64,000 bases of DNA from Doryteuthis pealeii (lineage: Eukaryota > Mollusca > Cephalopoda > Myopsida > Loliginidae), in contig CM042157.1 of the NCBI GenBank assembly GCA_023376005.1, positions 62,742,618 through 62,806,617 on the forward strand. Reading direction: 5' to 3'. The position numbers were made by a program, and so were the translations under genes. Shown in pieces: positions 19,285 to 30,670 of the stretch (positions within the stretch are counted from its first letter, which is position 1; each line of letters opens with the position of its first letter). Under the pieces are notes generated by a model. It made no database searches and had not been told where the DNA came from. It saw nothing but the letters and a program-made list of their open reading frames with translations.

Positions 19285-19518
19285 ACACACACACACACAC
19301 ATATATATATACCTAAGATGCAATTGTTTTGTGGTATATATATATATATTAATATATATATATATATGTATAGATTCCTAACATGCAATTGTTTGTATAT
19401 ATATATATATATATTATATATATATATATATATATGTATGTATAAATTCCTAACATGCAATTGTTTGTATATATATATATATATATATATATATGTAAAT
19501 TCCTAACATGCAATTGTT

Positions 19519-19557
<39 letters not shown>

Positions 19558-19586
19558 AAATTCCTAACATGCAATTGTTATATATA

Positions 19587-19645
<59 letters not shown>
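19285..19645. repeat. Second AACATGCAATTG minisatellite block plus (GT)n
   Basis: (CA)n, then five units of TAAATTCCTAACATGCAATTG with (TA)n spacers, then (GT)n at 19608-19646. Same unit as 18600-18885; a SINE B-containing segment separates the two blocks. Confidence 0.92.
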
Positions 19646-19649
<4 letters not shown>

Positions 19650-20035
19650 AAACCAAATACCAGTTTACAATGTGAACCAGAAGGTTCAATTACATATGGA
19701 TCTTAATTGATTTTTATTTTAATGAATATTTGTTTGGTATTATTTATTTCTAAATTGTTTAGTTTTATTTTAATAGATATGAGCAAAATTCATATCAATA
19801 AATCTTAAAAGAAATCCATTAACAAAAATAGATAAATAATTTTATTCTTTACTGACTAATTTAGTTAAATAAAGAAAATTTAGCAATGAAAACCAGTAGT
19901 GATGGAAAGGAGCTAGTGTCCAAGCTATTCTATTCTTCAATTAAACCCCTGGTTTCAAATCTTTTTATATGCATTCTTATTTAGTTTTGTTAGCATTTCT
20001 AATCTCTATATTAATACACTTGTTCCTTAATCTTC
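19650..20035 (+). mobile_element. Helitron-like family A, internal fragment
   Basis: Matches the middle of 41586-42226: TACAATGTGAACCAGAAGG, CTTAAAAGAAATCCATTAAC, and TTTCAAATCTTTTTATATGC. Both ends are missing. Confidence 0.7.
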
Positions 20036-20885
20036 CGACCGTTATCATCCTGCAACAGCCTCTGGTTAAAAATTAGACCATCCAAGATGCTATGCAAAAC
20101 TGTAAATCAGGATTTCTGAATGTCACTTATCTGCTGAATTCTTACTTTTTATGCTTGTTGTCACCTCAGCTAAGTAATGGACCATTCCGTTTTTATTAAC
20201 AAACTAAGTAATGGGTCATTCCATTTTTATTATAAAGAAAGAAAGGGTAAAAAAAAAAAAAAAGGAATGCAACGCAAAAATCCTCCAAGATTAAATGCAA
20301 AAATGTAAATCCTGATTATGTGGTGTCACTTAATCGCCAAATTCATATCAAGGATGTAAGTTCATAGACCTACAAAAATCACCCATTCACTCTCTTGATG
20401 TTAAAATTCTCAACAGAAAACTTGATTACAGCAAATAAACCCCTATACATTTTTGAATACCTAATTACCAATAGAAGTATTCGGCATAAAATAACCCAAG
20501 GGGTGGACATGCCGTAAAACCCAACCAACCAACCAAATTCATATTTCTTATGAGTATGACACTCATAAGAAATATAGATAATGGACCATTCAGTTTTTAT
20601 TATAAAGAAAGAAAGGGAAGAAAAAGGATATGCTACATAGAAAAATATAAGAAGAAAAAAGAGAGTAGGAGGAAAAATAGAGAGAGAGGGTGAGCGCGCA
20701 GAAGAGATAACACAAATATGTTTCAATCGAACATAATGAAAAGAGGAAAAGAAGAAAAGAAAGAGAGAGTTAAATCAAGATTATTATACTTTTTACATAT
20801 TGAACTATTTCACAATAGCTCTAAAGTAAACGTATCAAATGTTGTAATAATTAAATTATCATATTGTGGTATATCCACAGGTCCT
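20036..20885. other. AT-rich sequence with short duplications
   Basis: AATGGACCATTC..TTTTTATTA and TAAAGAAAGAAAGGG recur three times here and again near 36590 and 54838. A CCAACCAACCAAA tail with the GCATAAAATAACCC / GACATGCCGTAAAA motif lies at 20480-20530. No gene seen. Confidence 0.5.
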
Positions 20886-20889
20886 GCTA

Positions 20890-20950
20890 GTTTATTTTAT
20901 TATATCAAAACTTTAATCTTGCACTCGGAGGGTGCATATTTTTGCTTGTA
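20890..20950 (+). mobile_element. Helitron-like family A, 3' terminal fragment
   Basis: TTATTATATCAAAACTTTAA, then a GCACTCGGAGGGTGC hairpin and ATATTTTTGCTTGTA. The terminal CTAG has become CTTG. Confidence 0.6.
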
Positions 20951-20974
20951 TATGATCATCAAAGTACGACAAAA

Positions 20975-21019
20975 ATCACCTGAAGAAGCCTGGAGAGTAT
21001 AGCTGCCGAAACGTTGTGA
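20975..21019 (+). ncRNA. Hammerhead-like motif
   Basis: Stem I TCAC / GTGA, core CTGAAGA, weak stem II (GCC..GCC region), GAAAC and GTT. Same layout as 5054-5099 with a different but complementary stem I. Confidence 0.45.
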
Positions 21020-21425
21020 ATATAGCAGTCCACAATGTGTAGACAATAATCAAAAAGCACACATTTAATTCAGTCTTTTTATTGTTGCTAACAAAAAATA
21101 AGAAGAATTGTTTTACAGAAATAATTACGGTCCTTTAGATAAATATTCTCTCGGGTAAGAGAGACGTGGTTGCATTCATATTTGGACTGAAGTAATTGCT
21201 ATTTTTTTTCTTTTACAATTAGTTTTAAGTGTACAGTTGGAACGGTGAGGACAATAGTTGTTTAGTATATTTAAAAATAAATGAATAAACGTATGATAAA
21301 CACCACTTGTAGTTGGTGACTTGGTACAGTTGAACAACGAGCAAAGTTTGAAAAACCAGGGACTTTTTTTTCTTCATGGTGTCTCTTTACTTCTCAGCCT
21401 GACTTTTTTTTTTCTCTCTCCAACC
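21020..21425. other. Unassigned AT-rich sequence
   Basis: No repeat family or coding signal recognised between the hammerhead-like motif and the pyrimidine minisatellite. Confidence 0.5.
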
Positions 21426-22590
21426 ATTCATGTTTTCTTCCTCCTCTCTGTCAATTCTTCTTCTTCCTTGACTCCCCTTTTTCATTCCTCCCCTTTCTCG
21501 ACAATCGACAATTTTTTTTCCTTCCTCTTTCTCGACAATCTTCTTTTTTTTTTTCCTTCCTCTTTCTCGACAATCTCTTTTTTTTCCTTCCTCTTCTCGA
21601 CAATCTTCTTTTTTTTTTCCTTCCTCTTTCTCGACAATCTTCTTTTTTTTTTTCTTCTCTTTCTCGACAATCTTTTTTTTTTTCCTTCCTCTTTCTCGAC
21701 AATCTTCTTTTTTTTTCTTCCTCTTTCTCGACAATCTTCTTTTTTTTCCTTCCTCTTTCTTGACAACCCTATTTTTTCCTTCTTCCTCGACAATCCTTCT
21801 TTTTTCCTCTCCTCTTTCTCGACAATCTTTTCTTTTTTTCCTTCCTCTTTCTCGACAATCATTTTTTTTCTTATTTCTCGACAATCCTATTTTTTCCTTC
21901 TTCCTTGACAATCCCTTTCTTTTTCCTTCTTCCTCGACAATCCCTTTCTTTTTCCTTCTTCCTCGACAATCCCTTCTTTTTCCTTCTTCCTCGACAATCC
22001 TTTCTTTTTTTTCCTCGCTTTCTTTTCCTTCTTTCTCGACAATCCCTTTCTTTTCCTTCTTCTCGACAATCCCTTTCTTTTTCCTTCTCCTCGTCAATCC
22101 CTTTCTTTTCCTTCTTCCTCGACAATCCCTTTTTTTTCCTTCTTTCTCGACAATCCCTTTCTTTTTCCTTCTTTCTCGACAATCCCTTTTTTTTCCTTCT
22201 TCCTCGACAATCCCTTTTTCCTTTTCCCCTTCTTTCCTTCTTCCTCAACAATCCCTTCTTTTTCCTTCTTTCTCGACAATCCCTTCTTTTTCCTTCTTTC
22301 TCGACAATCCCTTCTTTTTCCTTCTTTCTCGACAATCTTTTTTGTTCCTTCTCTCTCAACAATCTTTTTTTTTCCTTCTTTCTCGACAATCTTTTTTTCC
22401 TTCTTCCTCTTTCTCGACAATCCTTTTTTTTTCCTTCTTCCTCTTTCTCGACAATCCTTTTTTTTTTCCTTCCTCCTCTTTCTCGACAATCTTTTTTTTC
22501 CTTCTCCTCTTTCTCGACAAATCTTTTTTTTCTTCCTCCTCTTTCTCGACAATCTTTTTTTTTACTTCCTCCTCTTTCTCGACTATTAAT
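21425..22590. repeat. Pyrimidine minisatellite (~25-30 bp unit, ~40 copies)
   Basis: Units of TTCCTTCCTCTTTCTCGACAA plus a variable T run. The plus strand is almost pure C/T except for the CGACAA core. Up to 278 codons are open in several frames on both strands because the unit lacks stops, so these frames are not genes. Confidence 0.95.
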
Positions 22591-22639
22591 TCTTGATGGG
22601 TACAATTTTTTTCTTTTTAAACACATTTTTTAGACTCAT

Positions 22640-22945
22640 TTTTGTCTATTTAACCCATTGTTGGGACCCTAATAGGTACTACCACTCCGGGTCAGAATGG
22701 ACCTCAGAGTAATGGGGATGAAGGGGTACTCTATATTCCCCAAAGCTCCAGAATTGGAACCTCACCATCATACCCAGGACACTAAGACACTCAACCACTG
22801 CTTTCTAGAACATATATGATAAAAAGGGTTGGGGGTTGCTATAAGGGCAATAGGGTTGGGACAATCATATAGATGCTAGGGCTTGATGTGACCAGCCAAT
22901 TGATTGGAGGGGGCCTCTAGCCTAAGTAAGGGTCAAAGTGGACAC
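22640..22945 (+). mobile_element. Repeat family C, 5' part
   Basis: Follows 58640-59127: TTTAACCCATTGTTGGGACC, GGTACTACCACTCCGGGTCA, CCAGAATTGGAACCTCACCA, ATATGATAAAAAGGGTTGGG and CAGCCAATTGATTGGAGGGG. Confidence 0.85.
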
Positions 22946-23032
22946 AACCAAAATATGCAGAAGAAGCCACAGGAAAAAGACGAGAATGTGCACTAACCCC
23001 CAATTGTCACATATATTCAGATATATTTGCGT

Positions 23033-23686
23033 GGTGTAAATGGTTAGCAAGTTAGATTCACAGACCATTGTTAATGAGTTTGATTCTCATTGGGCGCCCC
23101 ATACTTCTGGCCTTGTGCCACATCTAAGCTACACTTAGTAAATAACTATACCTATAGATAATGGGCACCTCATGTGGTGTAGTGGTTAGCAAGCTAGATT
23201 AGCCGACCATTGATAGTGAGTTAGATTCTCATTGGGCGCCCCATACTTCTGGCCTTGTGCCACATCTAAGATAATCTTAGTAAATGAATATATTCACAGA
23301 GGAGGGTCTTACCTCTCTGGAGAAGATGCAGTCGGTGCATTCTAAGCTCTGACGACAGTGGTGTAAATGATTAGCAAGTTAGATTCACAGACCATTGTTA
23401 ATGAGTTTGATTCTCATTGGGCGCCCCATACTTCTGGCCTTGTGCCACATCTAAGCTACACTTAGTAAATAACTATACCTATAGATAATGGGCACCTCAT
23501 GTGGTGTAGTGGTTAGCAAGCTAGATTAGCCGACCATTGATAGTGAGTTAGATTCTCATTGGGCACCCCATACTTCTGGCCTTGTGCCACATCTAAGATA
23601 ATCTTAGTAAATGACTATATTCACAGAGGAGGGTCTTACCTCTCTGGAGAAGATGCAGTCGGTGCATTCTAAGCTCTGACGACAGG
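23033..23686 (+). repeat. Two-copy ~327-bp tandem repeat with tRNA-like heads
   Basis: Each unit holds two halves beginning GGTGTA(AATG/GTGG)TTAGCAAG and sharing GATTCTCATTGGGC(G/A)CCCC and CTGGCCTTGTGCCACATC. Each ends GGAGAAGATGCAGTCGGTGC, the end of family C. The second copy starts near 23360. The A-box/B-box-like spacing suggests tRNA-derived SINE heads. Confidence 0.85.
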
Positions 23687-23812
23687 GCGGTAATGAAAAG
23701 AGAAGTAACAAGATAATTAAACAAAGAAAGAAGAGATTAGTGTCATTTCCCTTTGTTTATTTTTTGTTTATTTATCTTTTATCTACATATTAATACAAGC
23801 AGGTACACTGTT

Positions 23813-24735
23813 TTTATAAGGTGTGTTGCATGTTTTGCTTCCGTAGTTTATTAGAAGATCCTATTGCCTACTATCTACCACAGAATTACACGTTAACTTT
23901 TGAATTTAAATATTTTTTACAATACATTACAAAATGAATAGGCTACCCTAACATTATGTAACTGTGGTAGCTATAAACCTTACAAATATGTGAGAGATAT
24001 ATTTTATGGGAAATGCTTATAAGGCTTGTTGCATATTTTTGCTTCCATAATTTACTAGAAGATCATATTGCCTACTCTCTACCACAGAATTACACGTCAA
24101 CTTTTTAATTTAAATATTTTTACACTACATTACAAAATGAATAGGCTATACTAACATTATGTAACTGTGGTAGCTAAAAACCTTACAAATATGTGAGAGA
24201 TATATTTTATGGGAAATGCTTATAAGGCTTGTTGCGAGTTTTGCTACTGTAGTTTACTAGAAGATCCTATTACCTACTCTCTACCACAGAATTACACGTT
24301 AACTTTTTAATTTAAATATTTTTACACTGCATTACAAAATGAATAGGCTATACTAACATTATGTAACTGTGGTAGCTAAAAACCTTACAAATATGTGAGA
24401 GATATATTTTATGGGAAATGCTTATAAGGCTTGTTGCGAGTTTTGCTACTGTAGTTTACTAGAAGATCCTATTACCTACTCTCTACCACAGAATTACACG
24501 TTAACTTTTTAATTTAAATATTTTTTACAATACTTTACAAAATGAATAGGCTACCCCATTCTTTATGTAAAGAGAAGTAATAAGATAATAAGTAATAAGT
24601 AACAAGATAACTTGCTACTGTAGAAAGATCCTATTGCCTAATTATTACCACAGAATTACATGTTAAACTTTTTAAATTTAAATATTTTTTACAATACTTA
24701 CAAAATGAATAGGCGACCCTGAATTATGTAACATT
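23813..24735. repeat. ~204-bp satellite-like tandem repeat
   Basis: Four full copies (starting about 23813, 24017, 24220, 24421) and a shorter fifth. Unit blocks: CTTATAAGGCTTGTTGC, TAGTTTACTAGAAGATCCTA, CTACCACAGAATTACACG, ACAAAATGAATAGGCTA and TATGTGAGAGATATATTTTA. Confidence 0.93.
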
Positions 24736-24854
24736 GGTAGCTATTTAAGGCACACTTTTTTTTCCAAAAGATGTGGGTTTGGGTTGGCCTTTGGGGTTTT
24801 CTGATACTAAATTAGCACATAAACACTCCTGTCTGGCACACTAGTTCTTGGTGA

Positions 24855-25095
24855 CTCCAGAATGCAGTGATGCTGATGCCTTTTCGATTTAGTGCAACCT
24901 GGAGTGCGCATATTTTTATGGGTCCCAACTAAAGCCGTCTAACTCCTACCTTGTAACCTATCCTGTGTAATTCGTTAGTTAGCTTGAAATGGTGAAGGAA
25001 GAAAAAGAAAATTACTGGGACTCATGGATACGATTTTATTGCGTCCTTTTAGATTTTTGTGGCGTCAGGGACACAGAATACCTACGTACCAGCAT
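24855..25095. mobile_element. MITE family G, diverged copy
   Basis: Similar to 52262-52545: GGGTCCCAACTAAAGC, CTTGTAACCTATCCTGTGTA, TTAGCTTGAAATGGTG and GCGTCAGGGA. The left end begins GATGCTGATGCC. Confidence 0.7.
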
Positions 25096-25194
25096 CTCTG
25101 AGAATGAATATGTAGATTAAAAATTATTAAATCAGGATATGAAAATGAAAATAATACTAGAATTTATTTATTTTCTATAAACCTCAAAACCCTG

Positions 25195-25350
25195 AATGCA
25201 ATTTGCCTTCCGTAGTTTACGAGGAGATCCTATTGCCTACTATCTACCAACAGAATGACATTTTAACTTTTGAATTCAAATATTTTACACTACATTACAA
25301 AATGAATAGGCTACCCTGTCATTATGCAACAGTGATAGCTATATGATTTT
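25195..25350. repeat. Isolated copy of the 204-bp unit
   Basis: GATCCTATTGCCTACTATCT, ACAAAATGAATAGGCTACCC and ATTATGCAACAGTGATAGCT match the array at 23813-24735. Confidence 0.85.
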
Positions 25351-25409
25351 TAATGATTGAATCTAGTTGAAACTTACTTCAAGTATAAACCTTACAAATA
25401 TGTGAGGGA

Positions 25410-25580
25410 TATTGGTGCCGTTATAGTAATATGGTCTAACCTTTGTGATTCTGTTTATAGTATGTGGAGCCTACCCCAGTTTGAATGTGACTTTACCTCA
25501 GTAAGAGCATATACATAGATATAGTAGTAGGCCAATTTATTGAAACTAATTATTTTTCACATATATTCAATTTTCAATGT
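25410..25580 (+). mobile_element. MITE family E, left half
   Basis: GGTGCCGTTATAGTA, GTTTGAATGTGACTTTACCT, CAGTAAGAGCATATACATAG and GGCCAATTTATTGAAACTAA match 37694-38040 and 62472-62630. The right half is replaced by family D. Confidence 0.8.
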
Positions 25581-26068
25581 CCTTGTGTCACACCTTTCAT
25601 AAGTGGGATGAGGGGCAAATACTTAAGAATATGGGCTCTTCGGACCTGTGTTTGTTATATGCAAATTAAAGTGTTGATCCTAGCCCCTTTGATTTAAAGG
25701 GGCTGGGCTGGGTTTATTGCCCAGTGCCTGAGGCCCCCCCCCTTGAGGGGGAATGCCGATGGGATCAACGCATTTTTTGCACCTACCCACCGCATGAGTC
25801 TAGGCTCGTGGGTGGGCCTACATAAAAATGTCCTTGTGTCACGTCCTCATAAGTGGATGAGAGGCAAATACCTTAAGAATATGGGCTCTTCAGGGCCTGT
25901 GGATCCAGTGGCCTTGATTTAAGGTGGCATGGCTGAGTTTATTGCACAGTGCCTGAGGTGCCCCCCTTGGGGGGAATGCCGACGAGATCAACACATTTTT
26001 TGCACCTACCATCCCATGAGCCTCGGTTTGTGGGTGGTCCCACATTAAAAGGCCTTGTGTCAAGGTCA
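25581..26068 (+). mobile_element. Repeat family D, tandem dimer
   Basis: Two copies (about 25581-25826 and 25828-26068) of a ~240-bp element: GTCACGTCCTCATAAGTGG, CAAATACCTTAAGAATATGG, GGGTTTATTGCCCAGTGCC, GCCGATGGGATCAACGCA and GGTTTGTGGGTGGTCCCACA. Further copies: 34160, 44095, 44283, 62865. Confidence 0.85.
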
Positions 26069-26077
26069 TTTCACTTT

Positions 26078-26340
26078 GAGGAAGCCATATATTTTGGTCA
26101 TTCATTTTCATTTCACCGTGATCAATACAACTGCATTTTTTAACACAAAAATATCATAAAATGTGTTCTTAATTAAGTTAATTTCAAATAATGTGCAAGC
26201 CCAATTAAGAACACATTTTATGATATTTTCATGTTAAAAAATGCAGTTGTATTGATTTGAACAAATTTGTATTTTCAGTGTAGATTTACGGTGAAATGAA
26301 AATGGCCGACCAAAACATATGGCTTCCACAAAGTGAAATA
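26078..26340. mobile_element. Palindromic element, family F
   Basis: Inverted arms of about 125 bp meet near 26200. TTTCACTTTGAGGAAGCC on the left mirrors GGCTTCCACAAAGTGAAA on the right, and ATCATAAAATGTGTTCTTAA mirrors its complement. No coding frame. Confidence 0.8.
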
Positions 26341-27165
26341 AACAAAGGGAGGTTACTCTCATTTATGTAGCTAATGTTCAGATTACCAAAAAAAAAATCT
26401 ATCTCAATAAGACCCAGACAGGCTTCAGACCTTAACGATCGCCAAAAGAGCCAGAAATATAACCAAGGTTTCACTGCAATTTGCTTCCATTTAGTAATGA
26501 TGATAATGTTGATTCAACTACACTAGGTACCACCAAAATAGGTCACATGATCAGTTTAGGCCATATTGAAGGAAGAAACGTAAATATTTTTTAACTTTAT
26601 CTTTTTAAAATCTCACAAAAAAGAAATAACGAACATAAAGAGTTGTTACAAAGAAAAACAGTTAATTCAAAGATCAAATTATCCGATTGGGGAAAAATAC
26701 TCAGCGTTATCCGTTTTTTTTAACAACACAGTTTCTTTATTGATATTTCTTAGCAGAATTCTGTATTCATGGTTATTTTACTAAAAAAACAAAAAATAAA
26801 AAAATAAAAAAAAACTCTGGCATTGAAACTTATAAAAATCTTCTGATATAATTATTCAGACTCTTATCTTTATAGTAAAAAAAAATAAAAATCGTTTTTT
26901 GTCGGTTCATTTTTTCATATTTCATAAAATAAAATGGGGGAGGGGTAGACTTCGTAAAAACATATTTCAGACATATTTTCATCAAAAGGTAAATAAGTAT
27001 AGACATTTTCGTGAAAATTGGACCATTAATTGATTTTTCATAGAAGTTTTTTTTTAAACCTCTAGTCATAACTTATTTTTGGCTACGTTAAATTTTAATT
27101 GATTTAACGGTGCAAAAATGTAAACATTGTTTTTCGTTTATAATCTTCATTATTTCCTTAGGTTG

Positions 27166-27200
<35 letters not shown>

Positions 27201-27760
27201 CACCAGGAGTTTTTTTTTTAATGTTTCTTCTTTCGAATGGACACAAATTTTTCAAGATAATATTAACGTTTATGCAAGTTTCATTGAGTAAAATATGGAG
27301 GGGGGGTAAATTTCACAGGGAAAATTGGTGGTACCTAAACTACGCAGACGACAACAACAAAAGGGAAAACGGTGAGAAGTTAATAGCAGACTTTGTACAC
27401 ACTAAGTGGCCTAACAAATAAACTTCACAACTACAGCCACCACCATCCCCCCGCTCGCCTACACCACCACCGCCACTTTAATTTGATAAATACATTTGAT
27501 TCTCGGCTACCGCCACCACCTCTGTAAGTATACATACTTGTCACTCACCCTGACAATCCACTTGGAGGTGATTTTTCACCTGCCCGGGGCTTAAATTGGG
27601 AGATACAAAAAGAAGTAAAATACGTTCTTTCTTTCTTTTGTTCTCTTCTTTTCTTTTTCTTTTTTGTTTCGTTTATTTTTTTACGGGGAGGGGGGGTTAA
27701 GTGTTGAAAGAAGGTTGTGTTGAGAATGTAAATATATCAAGTTGCAGTTGACAGAGAGAA
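26341..27760. other. AT-rich sequence with homopolymer runs
   Basis: Long T run at 27167-27197, several A runs near 26790-26815, a CCACCACC-rich bit near 27435-27515. No gene or known repeat recognised. Confidence 0.5.
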
Positions 27761-27819
27761 ATTAGCCAGTAATATAAATATAATTAGATAAATATGCAGA
27801 CAGGCACGTACATGCAAGG

Positions 27820-28470
27820 AAGAAACACTTGAAGAGGGGAAAGGGAAGAGGAGAGATAAGGGTTAGAATGGGAGTAAAAGAGAAAAGTGAGAAATAAAAT
27901 AAAAAGGAGGGGGGCGAAAAAAAGGAAGGGGAGGAAGAAGGAAAATATGAAAATAAGAAAGAGTAGGGGGAGGAATGGGAAAGAAAAAGGAAGAAAGAGA
28001 TGAAGATAAAGGGAGAAAAAGAAGAGGAAGAACCGGTGTAAAGGGGAAAAAAGGGAAAAGGAAAGAGAAAAGGAAAAGAAGAGGATATGAGAGGGAGAGA
28101 GAAAAAAAGGAAAAGAAGGGGAGAAAAAGGGAGAAATGCGAGAAAAATAAATAGAAACGGTAAGAAAGAAAAAGAGGTACAATGGAGAAAAAGAAAAACG
28201 AAGAAAAAAAAGGAAGAAAAAGAGGGGAAAGATGAAAAGAAAAGAGAAAAGGGAGAAAAGAAAGGAAAAAGGAAAGGAAAAAGAAGAAAAGGAAAAAAGA
28301 AGAAAACGGAGAAATAAAGAAAGAGAAAAGAGAATAAAAACAAACAGGAAGAGAGAGAGAGAAAAAAAAAAGAGAAAAGGGAATAAAAAGTAAAAAAGAA
28401 AAGCAGACAAAAAGAAGAGAAAAAAGGAGAAAAAAAAGAGAAAAAAGAAAGAAAGAGAAAGAAGGAAGTA
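27820..28470. repeat. Long purine-only tract (GA-rich)
   Basis: About 650 bp of plus strand with very few pyrimidines (GAAAAAG, GGAAAAG, AGAGGAAG mixtures without a fixed unit). The 193-240 codon frames rich in F, S and L on the minus strand are artefacts. Confidence 0.93.
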
Positions 28471-29284
28471 AGATTTGATTGGTTGGATTTTACGGCATGT
28501 CCACACCTGTTATTGGAAATTCCATAGTTAATTATCTCCCCCTGCCGCTAGGGGGAAAATCGCCAACATCGTATGTTAACGCCAAAACCAAAAACTTGAC
28601 TTATCGCCTAGCAGTTACTGGAGGAGAGACATAAAAACTAAAGGCCCTCATCACCAAGCCCAAACAGGGCGGACTTATCACGGAGTACCCACTGAGGGTA
28701 GTCGCGTAAATAGCGGTCCCTAAACTTCACTCATCACTTAGCCCAAAAACAGGGCTTACTTCTAAGGACCGTTGACCTGGACGGAGGCATATTTTCACAG
28801 CACACTTTCGAAGGCACAAAAGCACACTATTGAAGGCTGAAGACCAAATAGTCTACTTGAAAAGGGTTCATTCACCGTCATTTAAAGAACTGTTAACCAG
28901 GGCGAGAAGCATCTAAAATAGCATCCCCATTACTTATCACTGAACCGGTTACGAGGAAGAACGAGAAACGTCCTATCAACTTTCCAACAAGCAACAGAAT
29001 ACCCCTGTTATCACCATTACTCCAAGAAAATTACTTAACTCAGATAAGTCTGGTAGCAAATACCAATAAAATTTGCAACAAGTTCTTGTATTATTTGTCA
29101 ATACATGTATTAAATTTCTATTGTGTGTTTGTCTTCTTTGTCCGACAATTTGCCTTCAACTACGGAGAAATAAGAGCTCCTTTGAAACCCCATAAATATT
29201 CTTTGGGTTATTTTGTGCTAATTACATTGTTTTATTCATTATTGATTTTTTAAAACTAAATATTTTTTCAAAATTATTTTTTCT
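28471..29284. other. Unassigned sequence
   Basis: Begins with the GGTTGGATTTTACGGCATGTC end motif (28480-28502). The rest has ordinary composition, no convincing frame and no recognised repeat. Confidence 0.5.
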
Positions 29285-29397
29285 ATTTAATCCATAGATG
29301 GGACCCTATCAGGTACTACCACTCCAGGAGTAATGGCGATTAATGGGTACTCCACCACGACCCAGGGCTCCAGAATTGGAACCTCACCACTAGATTA
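29285..29397 (+). mobile_element. Repeat family C fragment
   Basis: TTTAATCCATAGATGGGACC, CAGGTACTACCACTCCAGG and CCAGAATTGGAACCTCACCA match the start of 58640-59127. Confidence 0.8.
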
Positions 29398-29945
29398 GGG
29401 TTAACAGTTATTATTATAACCTTATAATATGCTTTTTATGGTAGGCTACATACTATAAGAGAGACATGATTTCGTAGGCCACATTCAAAAGGTAGGCCAA
29501 TACTATAAGAGAGACATGATTTGTAGGCCACATTCAAAAGGTAGGCCACATACTATAGAGAGACATGATTTCGTAGGCCACATTCAAAAGGTAGGCCACA
29601 TACTATAAGAGAGACATGATTTCGTAGGCCACATTCAAAAGGTAGGCCACATACTATAAGAGAGACATGATTTCGTAGGCCACATTCAAAAGGTAGGCCA
29701 CATACTATAAGAGAGACACGATTTAGTAGGCCACATACTATAAGAGAGACACGATTAGGGCCATTCAAAAGGTAGGCCACATACTATAGAGAGACACGAT
29801 TTAGTAGGCCACATTCAAAAGGTAGGCCACATACTAAAAGAGAGACACGATTTAGTAGGCCACATTCAAAAGGTAGGCCATATACTAAAAGAGAGACACG
29901 ATTTAGTAGGCCACATTCAAAAGGTAGGCCACATACTATAATGGT
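29398..29945. repeat. MITE family E right end expanded into a 51-bp array
   Basis: GGGTTAACAGTTATTATTAT, then about ten units of GTAGGCCACATACTATAAG, AGAGACATGATTTC, GTAGGCCACATTCAAAAG. The single-unit equivalents are 38200-38285 and 62700-62777. Units split into an ATGATTTC subtype (first half) and an ACGATTTA subtype (second half). Confidence 0.92.
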
Positions 29946-29989
29946 ACTGAAAATGAAATAAGGAAAAGTAAAAATAAAACGTAAAAGAA

Positions 29990-30349
29990 AGAGAGAAATC
30001 AAAGGAAAGGTAGAAAGGGATAAATCAGAGAAGGGAGAGGTAGGCTGAAAAAGAAAGAAGTGAAGTCAGAGAGAGAGGGTACGAAAAGAGGAGAATGAAA
30101 AGGACGATAAGAGAAAAATAAAAAGGTTGAAAAGGAAAGAAATTGAGAAAGAGAGGGGGAGAAATAGACGGAGAGAGAGGAATAAAGAGAGAGGGGAATA
30201 AAGAGAGAGAGAGAAATAAAAAGATATAAAAGACGATATAAGAAAAAATAAGAGGTTAAAAAGAAAAATAAGTCAGTGAGAGAAAGTGACAGACAGACAG
30301 AATGAGGGAGAAAAATGAAAAGATAAAAATGGTAAGATAATATAAATAG

Positions 30350-30391
<42 letters not shown>

Positions 30392-30628
30392 ACGGATGAG
30401 AGAGAGGGAGAGAAATGAAAGATAAAAAAGGTAAGATGATATAAATAAAAAGTTGAAAAAGAGAGAGAGAGAGAGAGAGAGTCAATGAATGAGAGAGAGA
30501 GGGAGAGAAATGAAAAGATAAAAAAGGAAAGGCGATATAAAAAAAAGGGTTGAAAAGGAAAGAAATTAAGTCAAAGTGAGAGAGATTGAGAGAAAGAGAA
30601 AGAAAAGTAAAAAGAAGAGCCCCTCTCT

Positions 30629-30670
<42 letters not shown>

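Noticed and set aside
21321..22633. Frames of 195-278 codons on both strands
   Set aside because: They come entirely from a ~27-bp pyrimidine minisatellite whose unit lacks stop codons.
27762..28506. Minus-strand frames rich in F, S and L (193 and 240 codons)
   Set aside because: Translation of a purine tract read on the opposite strand; no domain text.
29398..29945. CRISPR-like regular repeat array
   Set aside because: Eukaryotic context; repeat units are contiguous with no unique spacers and derive from a MITE end.
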